Assembly: GCA_016194745.1 (NCBI GenBank)
Contig: JACQBA010000002.1
Coordinates: 43,582 to 107,581, forward strand
Length of the DNA stretch: 64,000 nt
Direction of reading: 5' to 3'
From: Elusimicrobiota bacterium
GTDB lineage: Bacteria > Elusimicrobiota > Elusimicrobia > UBA1565 > JACRDR01
Position numbers and translations under genes: made by a program. Shown here piece after piece: positions 20,314 to 30,463 of this stretch. Under the pieces are notes generated by a model that was given only the letters and a program-made list of their open reading frames with translations, was not told the DNA's origin and searched no databases. Numbering within the stretch: position 1 is the stretch's first letter; every line of letters starts with the position of its first letter.

Positions 20314-23300
20314 TCGACGGTGATCCCGGACGCCAAGCTGCGCGCCCGCAGGTCCCGGTCGTACATCGACTCGGCGTACGCGGGCGGCACGGCGAAGCGG
20401 CCTCGATTCGTCGCCCGGAGCTTGTAGACGTATTCCTGCACCTCGGGTCCGATCGACCCGAACAGGACGACGCGGTCTTCCCGGATGTCCGCGTGATCGG
20501 GCCGCCAGGCGGCGCCCGTCGGCGCGGCGGGCGCAGGCGCTCCATCAGTCCCCTCCTCGGCCTCATCCTCGGCTCGCGCCCGCGTCGACGAGCGCCGGTT
20601 CGTCCGCTCGAGGATCACCTCGAAACCGCCCGGCAAGAGGTCCATCACCGCGGCGTTCGCCACCCGCTTGGTCCCGACGGAGCGCACCTTGAGCCGCGCC
20701 TCCACCTCCCCGCCCATCGCCACGCGGTCGACCACGGCGCCGTTGGCGTCGCGATACTCGCGCTGGATCTCGAGCCCTTCCTTTATCTCCGCCTTCGGGA
20801 CGCTCAGGTCGAACCCCGCGGTCGTGACGCCGTAGAAGAGCGGCGCCTCGGCCTTGCTCGCGATCAAGATGGTCTCGGCCGAGTCGGAGAACTCGACGCG
20901 GGGAAACAGCCCGCTCGGCAACGGCAGCTCGACCGGAGGCTTGCCTCGCCGAAGCTCGGCGACGCGGATCTCGGACGCCTTGGGCAGTCCGACAGCCTCC
21001 ACGTACGCGTCGAGCGCCAGGATCACGTAGGCCGACGAGAGCGTGTTGAAGCGCCCCTTGGCGACGGGCTCGGCGAGGCGGAGCAGCGCGTCGGGCTCGA
21101 GCGACTTGAGCCGCTCCGGAAAATGGCGCGCCAGCACGTAGAGGAGCTGGGCGTCGCGCACGAGCCCGTCGTAGAGATGCTCGTAATCGTCCGCCTGGCT
21201 CTCGCCCATGCGGGCCCCGGCGATCAGCGCGTCCGCCTGGCCGTTTTGCTTGAGCAATCGATAGGCCGCGGCCAAGTGCACGGCCGCCATGTCCTTCTTC
21301 CAGTCCTTCGCAAACAGCTCGTCGAGCTGGCGCCGGAGCGACAGGATCGGGCCGGTCGCGACGATCCCGTTGCGGACGAGGAGATAGGCCGCGTACGTCC
21401 GCGCACGGGCGTCCGCCATCGTCTCGATGCGGCCGCTCGCGAGAGCGTTCAGGTAGCCCAAGCCGCGGTTCAGCAGATCGGGCGGCACGGGATAGCCGTG
21501 GTCCTTCGCCTCCGTCAGGAAGTGCAGCGCGTGCACGCTCGCCATGTCCGAGACATGCGAGTTCGCCGCCCAATAGCCGAAGGCGCCTTCGGCGTTCTGC
21601 CGCGCCCGCAGGATGCGGACGATCTGCTCGAGGCTCGACTGGACGTCCGCCGGCGCGAAGCCGAACTCCGGGCGGTGCTGGAGGACGATGGCGGGAAACG
21701 CCTGGCTGACCAGCTGCTCCGTGCAGCCGTACGGGAATTTGTTCAGGTACCGGAGGAGGCCTCGCGCGAGCACGAGCGGCACGGTCGACGCCGCAGCTTC
21801 GAGCGTCCGGTACTGAGGATGCATCCGCCGGACGACCGGCACTTCCGTCTTGCCGGACGCGACGACTCCCCCCGCCACCGTGGTCATATATGGGACGGGC
21901 GGCCTCACGCTCAGGTCCACCGAGACCGTGGACCGCTTGTCGCCGAAGGACGCGGTGAACGTCATGTTGGCCGAGCCGAGGCCGTCGCGCGCCCGGAGGC
22001 GGAACACGGCGCTCGTCTCGCGGTGCTCCGACACCTTGACCTCCGCCGCCTTGGCGCCGAGCGCCTCCAAGTTCGGGGACGTCCTCAGCTCGAGCGAGAC
22101 GCGCGCGTCGGCGCCCGAGCCCTCCGCCACATTCGCGAGGCCGACGCTCACGTCGAACTCGTCGCCGGGCGCCGCGACCGTCGGGGCGTTCGGCGTCAGG
22201 ACGAAATGCCCGCGGACCGTCGCCTGGCGCTCCGCGACGCCGATCGAATCCGGAGACACGACGACGGCCATGACGCGCAGCGCGCCGCTGAAGTAGTCCG
22301 GTACCCGGTATACCGCCTCGCCGCCGCCCGGCCCCGCGGGGAGGATGCCGGACCAGAAGACGACGGGCTTGTCCCGCTTGCGCTTGAAGGGATTCAAGTT
22401 CTTTCCGAGCGCGGCCCGCCCCGCGTCGCCGCCGGGCGAGGACAGCTCGCGCACGTGGCGGAACTCCGGGAGGACCAGGTCGAGGATCTGCTCGGTGTCG
22501 ACCTCCAAGGCGCGCTTGGCCAGGAAATGCGCCAGCGGGTCCGGAGTCCGGTATCCCGCCGTCTGCAGGATCCCCTCGTCGACCGCGAACACGACGATGC
22601 GCCCGGGCTTGGCAGTCCGATACTTGATGCGGAGATCCTCGCCGGGCCGGGCGAGCGCGGGGCTCTCGAGCATCACCGCGTTCGTCCGGCGCGCGCGGCT
22701 CACCGAGAACGGGACGACGCCGTAGCTGAGCGGGCTCATGTACACCTCCGGCGAGTCCATCGAGCGCAGCATGGAGACGTTCAGGTAGCCGTTCCCCTCG
22801 AGCGACGCCGGCACGCGGATGCGGTGGACCGAGCCGGTCGTGTCCGACGTGAACCACTTGAAGGCGTAGACCTTGTCGCGCTCGATCGTGATGAGCCCGG
22901 CGCCCGCGTACGGGGCCTTGATCTGCAGCTCGATCTCCTCGCCCGGCGCGTAATCCGCCTTGTCGAGACGCACCTGCAGCTCCGCGTTCTTGTCCAGGGA
23001 GCGCGAGAGATTGGCGCGGCCGATCACGTTGAACACGACGCGGCTCATCTCCGCGTCCGCGCCGTCGCGGACCACGTAGGCGAACTCCCCCGCGCGGCCC
23101 GTCGGCAGCGCCACCCGCTCGCCGCCCGCCGAGACGGCGAAGGGCGTCTCGCGCACCGGGTATTCCTTTTGGACGGACTCGTAGCGATAGGTCCCGTTCG
23201 GCTGCCGCGTCAGCACCGAGACGTGCCTAAGCTCCACGAGCTGGAGCTTGAGCCCGCTCACCGCGACCTTGGCGAGCGTGGGGTCGACCGCGATGAGTTC

Positions 23301-26177
23301 GACGGAGCGCTTGCTCTCCTTGTGCAGGTAGCGCAGGTCCCCGTCGGCCTTGTACCCGATCAGATGCTCGAGCGGCGAGACGAGCACGCCGGCCTCCGCC
23401 GCGACGCCGCGCCCCCCCTCGGCCTCGAAGCCTTCCGCGGCGAATCCCAGGCGGTACGTCGCCTTCTCGAATTTCTCCAAGTCCAACGCGAACGAAACCT
23501 CGCCGGCGGCATCGGTCCTGCCGTCCGGCAAAGGCTCGGCGAAGCTTCGCTTGGCTCGCAGCGGATCGGTGAACGTGAATCCCGGATGGGCCCGGAACGC
23601 CGGGAAGGACGGCGTCAGCGTCAGCTCGGCCAAGACGCGCCGGTCCGCCGCGGGCGTCCCGAAGAGGTTCTTGAGCGTCACGAGGCCCTTGAGCTCCTTG
23701 GGGGAGACCCACCCTTCCGCCCGCTCCGAGGAAAATCGCGCGGTGATGCGCATGCGGTCGGGCAGGAACTCCTCGACGCGCACGGACGTCGATCCCAAGA
23801 GCTTCGCCCGGTACTCGTCCTTGACGATGTAGACGCTCGCCTGATAAACGCCGGTCGCTGAGGTCTCCTCCGTCCGGAACGAGATCTCCTGGAAACCGGA
23901 GTCGTTGAGGCTCGCCTTCCTCTTATAGACCTCCTGGCCGCGGGGATCGGTGATCACCTCCTCGATGGGCACTCCAGCCAGCTCCTGCCCCCAGCCGCGG
24001 GACTTCACGATGAGCCCCACGTGCCACTCGTCGCCCGGTCGGTAGAGCCCACGATCGGTGAAGAGATAGGCCTGCAGCCCGTCGCCCCCCGCTTCCGTGA
24101 CGACGCCGCCCACGTCGAAGCGCGACAGATTGAGCCGCCGGTCGGCCCATTGGTACGGCAGGAACGAAAGGTCCGAGCCCTTCCGCACGAGATAGGCCGT
24201 CGGCTGCTTCTCGCGCTCGAATGTCTTCAAGCTTGGAAACTCCGCGTGCCCGAGCTCGTCGGACTGCGACGAGAGGACGGCGACGCCGTTGCGCCCGAGC
24301 ACCTGCACCTGCGCGCCGGCGACGGGAGCGCCCGTGCGGATGGATTGGACGAATACGGCGCTCCCCCCGGCCTTGAGCTCCTTGACCAAGACGCCGAGGT
24401 CCGTCACCAGGACGAGCCGCCGGTCCTCGACGCCCGTCGCCCGCTTGTGGACCGGGTCCCATTCCTGGACCTTGAAGAAGAAGAGACCGCGCTTGTGGTC
24501 CTCGCCGCCCGAGAGATACTCCGAGAGGTCGAACGCGGAGTACTGCGTCTTCCCCGCCTCGACGCGGGCGAGCTCGCGCGTCGAGGTGAAGCGTTCCGTG
24601 ATGTTGTCGGAACCGAAGCCGTGGTTCACGAAGTGCGGGTCGCGAAACTGGCCCCGGGATTGCGACACGAGATGGTTCACCTGGCCGCCGATCACCCGCC
24701 CCACCTCGAAGCGCACGTGCCCCACGCCGCGCGACAGGATGGAGAGCTTCTTGTCGCCGCTCATGCTGAGCAAGGCGCCGTCGTGCATGATCTGCAGCTC
24801 CTTCGGGAAAGGGCGGACGGTCAGGACGCGGTCGAACTCCTTGGCGAGCACGTAGTCCCCGTAGGAGCGCACGCCCCTGCGCAGACGCACGTAGACCTGC
24901 CGGCCGGGTTCGGCCTTGTACTTGAAGCTGTGGAGCGTCGCGAACCGCTTGTCGGTCGGCACGGGGTCGAGGACGAGCTTGCGCGACAAGGCTAAGATCT
25001 CCGGGCCGATCATGTCGACGGAATGCCAGCGGTAGCGGCTTTGCGCCGGGCGGCCCTGGATCGAGGGAAGCTCGGTGGGAAGCTCGAAGGCCTCGAGCCC
25101 CCCCTGGATCTCGGACTCGAGCGCGCCCGCGCTCAGCCGCAGGATCAGGACCTGCTCCGGCTCATAGCGCTCGTTGCGGGCGAACTCGAGCTCGGCTCCG
25201 TCCACGTGGAAGAACGTGAACATGCCGGGGACGGTCACGTCGGCCGCGAGGTCGGCCTTGAACGGAGGCCCGCCCCGCGCCGCGTGCGCGCCGCCTTTCA
25301 CCTGCACGCGGATCACGCCGTCGTCTTTGGGGATCTGGACGGGATCGGAGGCGACGTACGCCTCCGTCTTGAGCTTGTTGAAGGCGACGGCCCGCGGGAA
25401 GCCCCGGGCGCCGAAGCCCAGAATCCCCGCGTCGCGTCCGGCCGCTACCAGCGTGACGGCGGCCTCGACCTCCGTCGTATTCACCGGATGGCTGAACGCC
25501 ACCGTGGCGATCACCCGCTTGACCTTGGGATTGACGGGGTCCTGATAGAATTCCGAGCTCGCGATCCGGGCCGCGAAGGGCGCCGATCGGAACCGGGCGT
25601 CGTAGCGCTTGAGCCGGACGTGCGGCGGGAACAAGGATCGATCCAGGGAGAGCGAGTAGTCCTGGCCGACGCGCCAATCGTCCTTCGGCGTGAAAACGAG
25701 CCGCCGGTCGCTCTCCCACTTCCAGTCGCCCTTGATCGGCGGCAGGAGCGTGATCCCGCGCGTCACGGCCTTGCCGATCTGCGCCAATCTCGCGGCGGAA
25801 CCGTCGAAGGCGACGGACAGCGGCTGGATCCTCACGCCCTTCTCGTCGTAGACCGTGAGGGCGGGCGCCGCGACCTGGATATCGAAGCGGATCGGCTGCG
25901 GGCGGTGCCGGTACCACCGAATCCCCGATAGTCCGATGACGACAAGGCCGAGCGCCGCGGCCGACGCGTGCCGGAATAGAAGGGGATTCTCCTCTCGCGC
26001 TTTCCGAAGCCGCTCCCGCGCCGCGCCCAACCGAGCGCTCCAGCCGCCGGCCGTCGACGCCACCCACGGCGGCGGCGTCCACTGCACCTCCCCGAAAACG
26101 TCGCGCAGCGCCTTCCTCCACCGCCCGCCCCGATCCGCGCCCGCGCCGAGTTCCATCGTTCCTTCGCAAAGGTCCAA
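20310..26177 (-). CDS. bacterial alpha-2-macroglobulin (MG2/A2M) family protein
   Basis: 1955 aa; TDRGLYRPGDEWHVGLIVKSRG; YGCTEQLVSQAFPAIVL; paired with pbpC with a 4-nt overlap. Confidence 0.93.
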   Translation of the reverse strand: MDLCEGTMELGAGADRGGRWRKALRDVFGEVQWTPPPWVASTAGGWSARLGAARERLRKAREENPLLFRHASAAALGLVVIGLSGIRWYRHRPQPIRFDIQVAAPALTVYDEKGVRIQPLSVAFDGSAARLAQIGKAVTRGITLLPPIKGDWKWESDRRLVFTPKDDWRVGQDYSLSLDRSLFPPHVRLKRYDARFRSAPFAARIASSEFYQDPVNPKVKRVIATVAFSHPVNTTEVEAAVTLVAAGRDAGILGFGARGFPRAVAFNKLKTEAYVASDPVQIPKDDGVIRVQVKGGAHAARGGPPFKADLAADVTVPGMFTFFHVDGAELEFARNERYEPEQVLILRLSAGALESEIQGGLEAFELPTELPSIQGRPAQSRYRWHSVDMIGPEILALSRKLVLDPVPTDKRFATLHSFKYKAEPGRQVYVRLRRGVRSYGDYVLAKEFDRVLTVRPFPKELQIMHDGALLSMSGDKKLSILSRGVGHVRFEVGRVIGGQVNHLVSQSRGQFRDPHFVNHGFGSDNITERFTSTRELARVEAGKTQYSAFDLSEYLSGGEDHKRGLFFFKVQEWDPVHKRATGVEDRRLVLVTDLGVLVKELKAGGSAVFVQSIRTGAPVAGAQVQVLGRNGVAVLSSQSDELGHAEFPSLKTFEREKQPTAYLVRKGSDLSFLPYQWADRRLNLSRFDVGGVVTEAGGDGLQAYLFTDRGLYRPGDEWHVGLIVKSRGWGQELAGVPIEEVITDPRGQEVYKRKASLNDSGFQEISFRTEETSATGVYQASVYIVKDEYRAKLLGSTSVRVEEFLPDRMRITARFSSERAEGWVSPKELKGLVTLKNLFGTPAADRRVLAELTLTPSFPAFRAHPGFTFTDPLRAKRSFAEPLPDGRTDAAGEVSFALDLEKFEKATYRLGFAAEGFEAEGGRGVAAEAGVLVSPLEHLIGYKADGDLRYLHKESKRSVELIAVDPTLAKVAVSGLKLQLVELRHVSVLTRQPNGTYRYESVQKEYPVRETPFAVSAGGERVALPTGRAGEFAYVVRDGADAEMSRVVFNVIGRANLSRSLDKNAELQVRLDKADYAPGEEIELQIKAPYAGAGLITIERDKVYAFKWFTSDTTGSVHRIRVPASLEGNGYLNVSMLRSMDSPEVYMSPLSYGVVPFSVSRARRTNAVMLESPALARPGEDLRIKYRTAKPGRIVVFAVDEGILQTAGYRTPDPLAHFLAKRALEVDTEQILDLVLPEFRHVRELSSPGGDAGRAALGKNLNPFKRKRDKPVVFWSGILPAGPGGGEAVYRVPDYFSGALRVMAVVVSPDSIGVAERQATVRGHFVLTPNAPTVAAPGDEFDVSVGLANVAEGSGADARVSLELRTSPNLEALGAKAAEVKVSEHRETSAVFRLRARDGLGSANMTFTASFGDKRSTVSVDLSVRPPVPYMTTVAGGVVASGKTEVPVVRRMHPQYRTLEAAASTVPLVLARGLLRYLNKFPYGCTEQLVSQAFPAIVLQHRPEFGFAPADVQSSLEQIVRILRARQNAEGAFGYWAANSHVSDMASVHALHFLTEAKDHGYPVPPDLLNRGLGYLNALASGRIETMADARARTYAAYLLVRNGIVATGPILSLRRQLDELFAKDWKKDMAAVHLAAAYRLLKQNGQADALIAGARMGESQADDYEHLYDGLVRDAQLLYVLARHFPERLKSLEPDALLRLAEPVAKGRFNTLSSAYVILALDAYVEAVGLPKASEIRVAELRRGKPPVELPLPSGLFPRVEFSDSAETILIASKAEAPLFYGVTTAGFDLSVPKAEIKEGLEIQREYRDANGAVVDRVAMGGEVEARLKVRSVGTKRVANAAVMDLLPGGFEVILERTNRRSSTRARAEDEAEEGTDGAPAPAAPTGAAWRPDHADIREDRVVLFGSIGPEVQEYVYKLRATNRGRFAVPPAYAESMYDRDLRARSLASGITVE

Positions 26178-26218
26178 TCGAGATACGCCGCCCGCATCCG
26201 GAATATTTCAAAAACTTC

Positions 26219-26277
26219 GGGGTCAGACATGAAGTAGTGTAAGTTGTCATTACTTCCACAACTTCATGTCTGACCCC
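26219..26277. repeat. REP-like palindromic element copy 2 (inverted relative to copy 1)
   Basis: GGGGTCAGACATGAAGTAGTGTAAGTTGTCATTACTTCCACAACTTCATGTCTGACCCC. Confidence 0.9.
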
Positions 26278-26344
26278 GATTCGTCAACGACAGACACCGG
26301 TGGCGTTCGTTGCGCTGTATCGGGATAATTGGTAGATTCGGCGC

Positions 26345-26833
26345 ATGAGCCGACTCGCCGTATATCCCGGCAGCTTCGACCCGGTGACCCGCGGCCATCT
26401 CGATCTGATCGTCCGCACGTGCCGGCTGTTCGACCGGGTCATCGTCGCGGTCTCCAACAACCCGTCGAAGAAGCACATCTTCAGCGTCAACGACCGCATC
26501 CGGATGCTCGACGACAACCTGAAAGGCAACAAGCAAGTCGAGGTCGACACGTTCTCGGGCCTGCTCGTCGACTACCTGCACGCGAGGAAGGCGCACGTCA
26601 TCATCCGCGGCCTGCGCGCCGTGTCCGACATGGATTACGAGTTTCAGATGGCCTCCATGAACCGCAGCCTGTATCCGGACGTGGAGACCGTATTCCTGAT
26701 GCCCGACGAGCGCTACACTTATCTATCGTCCTCCATGGTGCGCGAGGTCGCGCGCATGGGCGCGACGCTCGACGCGTTCGTGACGCCCTCCGTCCGCCAG
26801 ACCCTCAAGCGAAAATATAAGGGCCAGGGCTAG
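26345..26833 (+). CDS. coaD: pantetheine-phosphate adenylyltransferase
   Basis: AVYPGSFDPVTRGHLDLI; FLMPDERYTYLSSSMVREVARMG. Confidence 0.97.
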   Translation: MSRLAVYPGSFDPVTRGHLDLIVRTCRLFDRVIVAVSNNPSKKHIFSVNDRIRMLDDNLKGNKQVEVDTFSGLLVDYLHARKAHVIIRGLRAVSDMDYEFQMASMNRSLYPDVETVFLMPDERYTYLSSSMVREVARMGATLDAFVTPSVRQTLKRKYKGQG

Positions 26834-26836
26834 GCG

Positions 26837-28357
26837 ATGCGCGGCCTCGTCGCCGCCGCGGCGCTGCTGCTCGCCCGGACCGCCGCCGCCGCCGAGCCCC
26901 GCATGATCGTCAGCACCGCGGGATTCCGCGGCGAAAGCTGCCAGGTCTGCCACGAGACGATCCGCGACCGCGCGCCGGGCCCCTCCGGCGCCGACGGAGT
27001 GCTGATCCCCGTGGGCTTCTACGACGCGGTCGTCGTCGGCGGCGGCCTCTCCGGGCTCGTCGCGGCGCATTACCTCAAGGACTTCCGGATCCTCGTCCTG
27101 GACAAGGAGTCGAAGGTCGGCGGCAAATTCCGCCGCGAGTCCTTCGACAACCGCCCCTATCCCGTCGCGGGCGTGTACATGGGCGAGCCGACGGGAAAGG
27201 TCCAGGACCTCTTCAAGTCGCTCGGCCTCAAGATCGAGCCCGTGACGCTCCTCGCCCACTCGATCAACATCGGCGGCACGGTCGTCCCCAACTGGCTTTC
27301 GGACGACCCGTCCGGTCTGCCGTACCCGACCCCGGTGCAGGAGCGCCTGCGCAAGATGCAGGCGTTCCTCCGGGACTTCATCGAGCACGGCGGCATCGAG
27401 CTCCCGATCGAATCGTCCCAGGCGGGCGCGATCGACAAGCTCGAGCGCTTCAGCCTGCGCCAGTATATCGAGAACGGGTACGGACGCGAGGCGGGCGATC
27501 TGGCCGATCTCTTCTCGCGCGACGTCTTCGGCGTGTCCGGAGACCATATCTCGGCCGCGGCCGGACTCTACTTTTTCTCCTCCGAGCTCGCCCCGGCGTT
27601 CACGTGGGCAGGCGGCCTCGGCAAGGCGTCCGAGGTCCTCGGCGAGGAGCTCGGGCCGCGCATCAGCACGGGCTCCTTCGTGTGGAAGGTGCTGCAGGAC
27701 CCGGGAGGGGCGAGCGTGCGCTATTCGCAGGGCGGCCGCGACTTCGAGGCCCGCGCGCGCGCCGTGATCTTTGCGACTCCGTCGATGGTGACCCGCCGCA
27801 TCGCCTCGGACTTAGGCGAGGAGAAACGCGCCGCGATGGCCAAGGTCCGCTACTCCTCGTATGCATTAGTACCGCTCAAGCTCAAGGCGGTCCGCTCGAA
27901 GGACGCCTTCATCCACTGGACGCCGGGCCGGGTCTTCACCGACCTCACCTCGCCGGTCCCCAATGCCGAGCCCCTGCGCGGCACCACGACCCAAGTGCTC
28001 GTGGCCTACGTCCCGATGGGAGAGAGCGAAGGCCGGCGCAAGCTCCTCGCAGCGCCGGACTCGGAATTGACCGCCAAGGTCTTGGCCGACCTGGACACCG
28101 TCTTCCCGGGCGGCTCCTCCGACGTCGTCGAGGCGCGCGTGGTGCGCTGGGGGCATGCGATGCCCGTCCCGTACCCCGGCTTCCTTAGTAAGGTGCGCCC
28201 GGCCCTCGCCGCTCCCGAAGGGCGCTACTTCTTCGCCGGCGTGGACACCCAGCTCCCGTGCTTCGAGGGCGCGGTGTACTCCGGCCTGCGCGCGGCCGAC
28301 GCCGCCCGCAAGTTCCTCCAGACGCCGGACTCCGCCAAGCCCTCGGCCCCCAGGTAG
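26837..28357 (+). CDS. FAD-dependent amine oxidase-like protein with N-terminal CXXCH motif
   Basis: Signal peptide, CQVCHE, then DAVVVGGGLSGLVAAHYLKDFRILVLDKESKVGGK. Confidence 0.8.
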   Translation: MRGLVAAAALLLARTAAAAEPRMIVSTAGFRGESCQVCHETIRDRAPGPSGADGVLIPVGFYDAVVVGGGLSGLVAAHYLKDFRILVLDKESKVGGKFRRESFDNRPYPVAGVYMGEPTGKVQDLFKSLGLKIEPVTLLAHSINIGGTVVPNWLSDDPSGLPYPTPVQERLRKMQAFLRDFIEHGGIELPIESSQAGAIDKLERFSLRQYIENGYGREAGDLADLFSRDVFGVSGDHISAAAGLYFFSSELAPAFTWAGGLGKASEVLGEELGPRISTGSFVWKVLQDPGGASVRYSQGGRDFEARARAVIFATPSMVTRRIASDLGEEKRAAMAKVRYSSYALVPLKLKAVRSKDAFIHWTPGRVFTDLTSPVPNAEPLRGTTTQVLVAYVPMGESEGRRKLLAAPDSELTAKVLADLDTVFPGGSSDVVEARVVRWGHAMPVPYPGFLSKVRPALAAPEGRYFFAGVDTQLPCFEGAVYSGLRAADAARKFLQTPDSAKPSAPR

Positions 28358-28437
28358 TCCCGTAACAGCCAGGGCGTGGCGCGACGAGGTCGATCCTGTT
28401 ACAATGCAACCGGAATGGAACCTAGCCGCGCCAGCCG

Positions 28438-28977
28438 GTGTCCAATTCAGTGAACGAAAGCGAGTTCCTCGAGAAGCACGCGCCTCTGGCTTACAACCTG
28501 GCGCTGCGTCTGACCGGGAACCCGGCGGACGCCGAGGACCTCGCCCAGGACGCCTTGCTCCGCGCTCTCAAAGGCATCAAGGAGTTCCGGGGCGACTCGC
28601 AGGCGAAGACATGGCTCTACCGCATCGTCGTCAACACGTGGAAGAACCGGGTCCGCTACGAGAAGCGCCGCGGATTCTGGAAGACGGTCTCGCTCAACCT
28701 GTTCTCGGGCGACGACCAGGACGCGGAGCCCGCCTTCAAGGCGGACGACGCGCCGGCCGACGCGCATCTGGACTCCGACGAGAGGGCCGGCGCCGTGCAG
28801 AAGGCGCTGCTCGAGCTCGACGAGGACTCCCGGGCGGTCTTGGTCTTGCGCGAGCTGCAGGAGCAGTCGTACGATCAGATCGCGCAAGCGCTGGGGGTCC
28901 CGGAAGGGACCGTAAAATCGAGGTTGTCGCGGGCGAGGGAGGCGCTCAAGGAAAAGCTGCGGAAGTTCGCCGCGTGA
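28438..28977 (+). CDS. RNA polymerase ECF sigma factor
   Basis: NPADAEDLAQDALLRALKGIKEFRGDSQAKTWLYRIVVNTWKNR; YDQIAQALGVPEGTVKSRLSRAREALKEKL. Confidence 0.95.
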   Translation: MSNSVNESEFLEKHAPLAYNLALRLTGNPADAEDLAQDALLRALKGIKEFRGDSQAKTWLYRIVVNTWKNRVRYEKRRGFWKTVSLNLFSGDDQDAEPAFKADDAPADAHLDSDERAGAVQKALLELDEDSRAVLVLRELQEQSYDQIAQALGVPEGTVKSRLSRAREALKEKLRKFAA

Positions 28978-28978
28978 T

Positions 28979-30463
28979 ATGGACCACGTACTAGAGCGTC
29001 TATCGGAGTACATCGACGGAGCCTTGAGCGAGGCCGACAGGCTGCGCGTCAAGTCTCACCTGGAAGGCTGCACCGCCTGCCGCGTCGAGCTCGAGGACTT
29101 GAAGAAAATCTCCAAGATGGTCGGCGAGCTGCCGAAGCACCCGCTTCCCGTCGGCTTCATGCAGCGCCTCGAGCGAAAGCGCCAGACCGGGGGCGAGCAG
29201 AGCCCCGCCCGCGGCTTCCTGCCGCAGTTCCCCATGAAGACGGCCGCCTTCGCGATGTCGGGCATCGTGATCTGCCTCCTCGCCTTCCGCAGCGTCGAGA
29301 AGCGGATCCTGCAATCGAGCAAGATGGTCGTCGTCACCGAGGCCGACTCCGCGCTGGCCTCGTCCTCGATGAAGGCGAACAAAGGGGTCCCCGCCCCGCC
29401 GGCTGATTTCTCCTATCGCGAGACGCAGGTGCAGGGCCCCGGCGGCCCTCTCGCGCCGCAATCGGCGCCCGCCCCGGAACCCGCCGCGCCTCCCGCCTCC
29501 GACGCCGGCGGCGGCGGCGGGCTGAGAGGAGACGTCGGAGGAAAGCTCCAGCGGGACGAGCGGTCGTTCACGAACGACTCGCAGCAGGATTTCCTGCAGA
29601 CCGAGCGCAAGCGCATGGGCATCACCAAGATCCTGCCGCCCGTCGGATCGGCCGCGATGGGCGTCGACGGCGCGCCGGCCGCGGGCCGCCCGCAGAAGGC
29701 CCCGTATCAGGCGCCCGGCTATCAGCCGCCGAGTCCCGAGGGGCAGACGATGAACGAGGCCCGCGACCGCATGCAGCAGATGGCGGACGATTTCGAGAGG
29801 GCCGTGCAGTCGCGCCAGCCGCCGTCCGTCAAGATAAAGGAAGGAAGCACGCCCGATCTGCTCGCCAATCCCGATTCCGCCGGCGCCGCGGCCGGCACGC
29901 CGGTCGCCTTCTCGACGGACTCGACGGACATGGTCGCCAACGGCGAGAAGCGCGAGGTGGCGCGAGTCCGGGGAATCATGAAAGACGATCGCCCCCCAGC
30001 GAAGCAGGACAAGAACGCCGACCGACTCTACGCGAAGGAACAGGAGACGGGCGCCGGCGCGCTCGCGTCCCCGGCCAAGCGGGCGAAAGCGAAGCGCTCG
30101 AGCGACTCTCCCCTGCCGTCCGCGTTCCCGGAGATGGCTAAGCCCAGCCTCCTCAAGAAAGCGGCCTCACCCTACGGTGCCGCCCTGCGCAGCCAAAGCG
30201 ACTTGGACGAGCTCTGGACGAAGATGGCGACGCGCGAGGCCCGGCCGGCGGCCGACTTCGACCGGCAGATGGTGATCGTCGTCTACGCGTCCCATCCCCA
30301 GGACGCCGCGATCGAGATCGTGTCCGCCGCGGAGAAGGGCGGAAAGCTCGTCGTCGCCTATCGCGTCGTGCCGGCGAGCGCGGAGCGCCCGCACGTGGGA
30401 TTCGCGTCGACCGTAGTCTCCCGTTCCGAATTGCCGATCTCATATCGTAGAATGTCCCCGTAA
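28979..30463 (+). CDS. zf-HC2 anti-sigma factor with long extracytoplasmic region
   Basis: SEYIDGALSEADRLRVKSHLEGCTACRVELEDLKKI; TM ~ FAMSGIVICLLAF. Confidence 0.88.
   Translation: MDHVLERLSEYIDGALSEADRLRVKSHLEGCTACRVELEDLKKISKMVGELPKHPLPVGFMQRLERKRQTGGEQSPARGFLPQFPMKTAAFAMSGIVICLLAFRSVEKRILQSSKMVVVTEADSALASSSMKANKGVPAPPADFSYRETQVQGPGGPLAPQSAPAPEPAAPPASDAGGGGGLRGDVGGKLQRDERSFTNDSQQDFLQTERKRMGITKILPPVGSAAMGVDGAPAAGRPQKAPYQAPGYQPPSPEGQTMNEARDRMQQMADDFERAVQSRQPPSVKIKEGSTPDLLANPDSAGAAAGTPVAFSTDSTDMVANGEKREVARVRGIMKDDRPPAKQDKNADRLYAKEQETGAGALASPAKRAKAKRSSDSPLPSAFPEMAKPSLLKKAASPYGAALRSQSDLDELWTKMATREARPAADFDRQMVIVVYASHPQDAAIEIVSAAEKGGKLVVAYRVVPASAERPHVGFASTVVSRSELPISYRRMSP

Noticed and set aside
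20493-23861. 1122-aa plus ORF
   Set aside because: Antisense shadow of the alpha-2-macroglobulin gene
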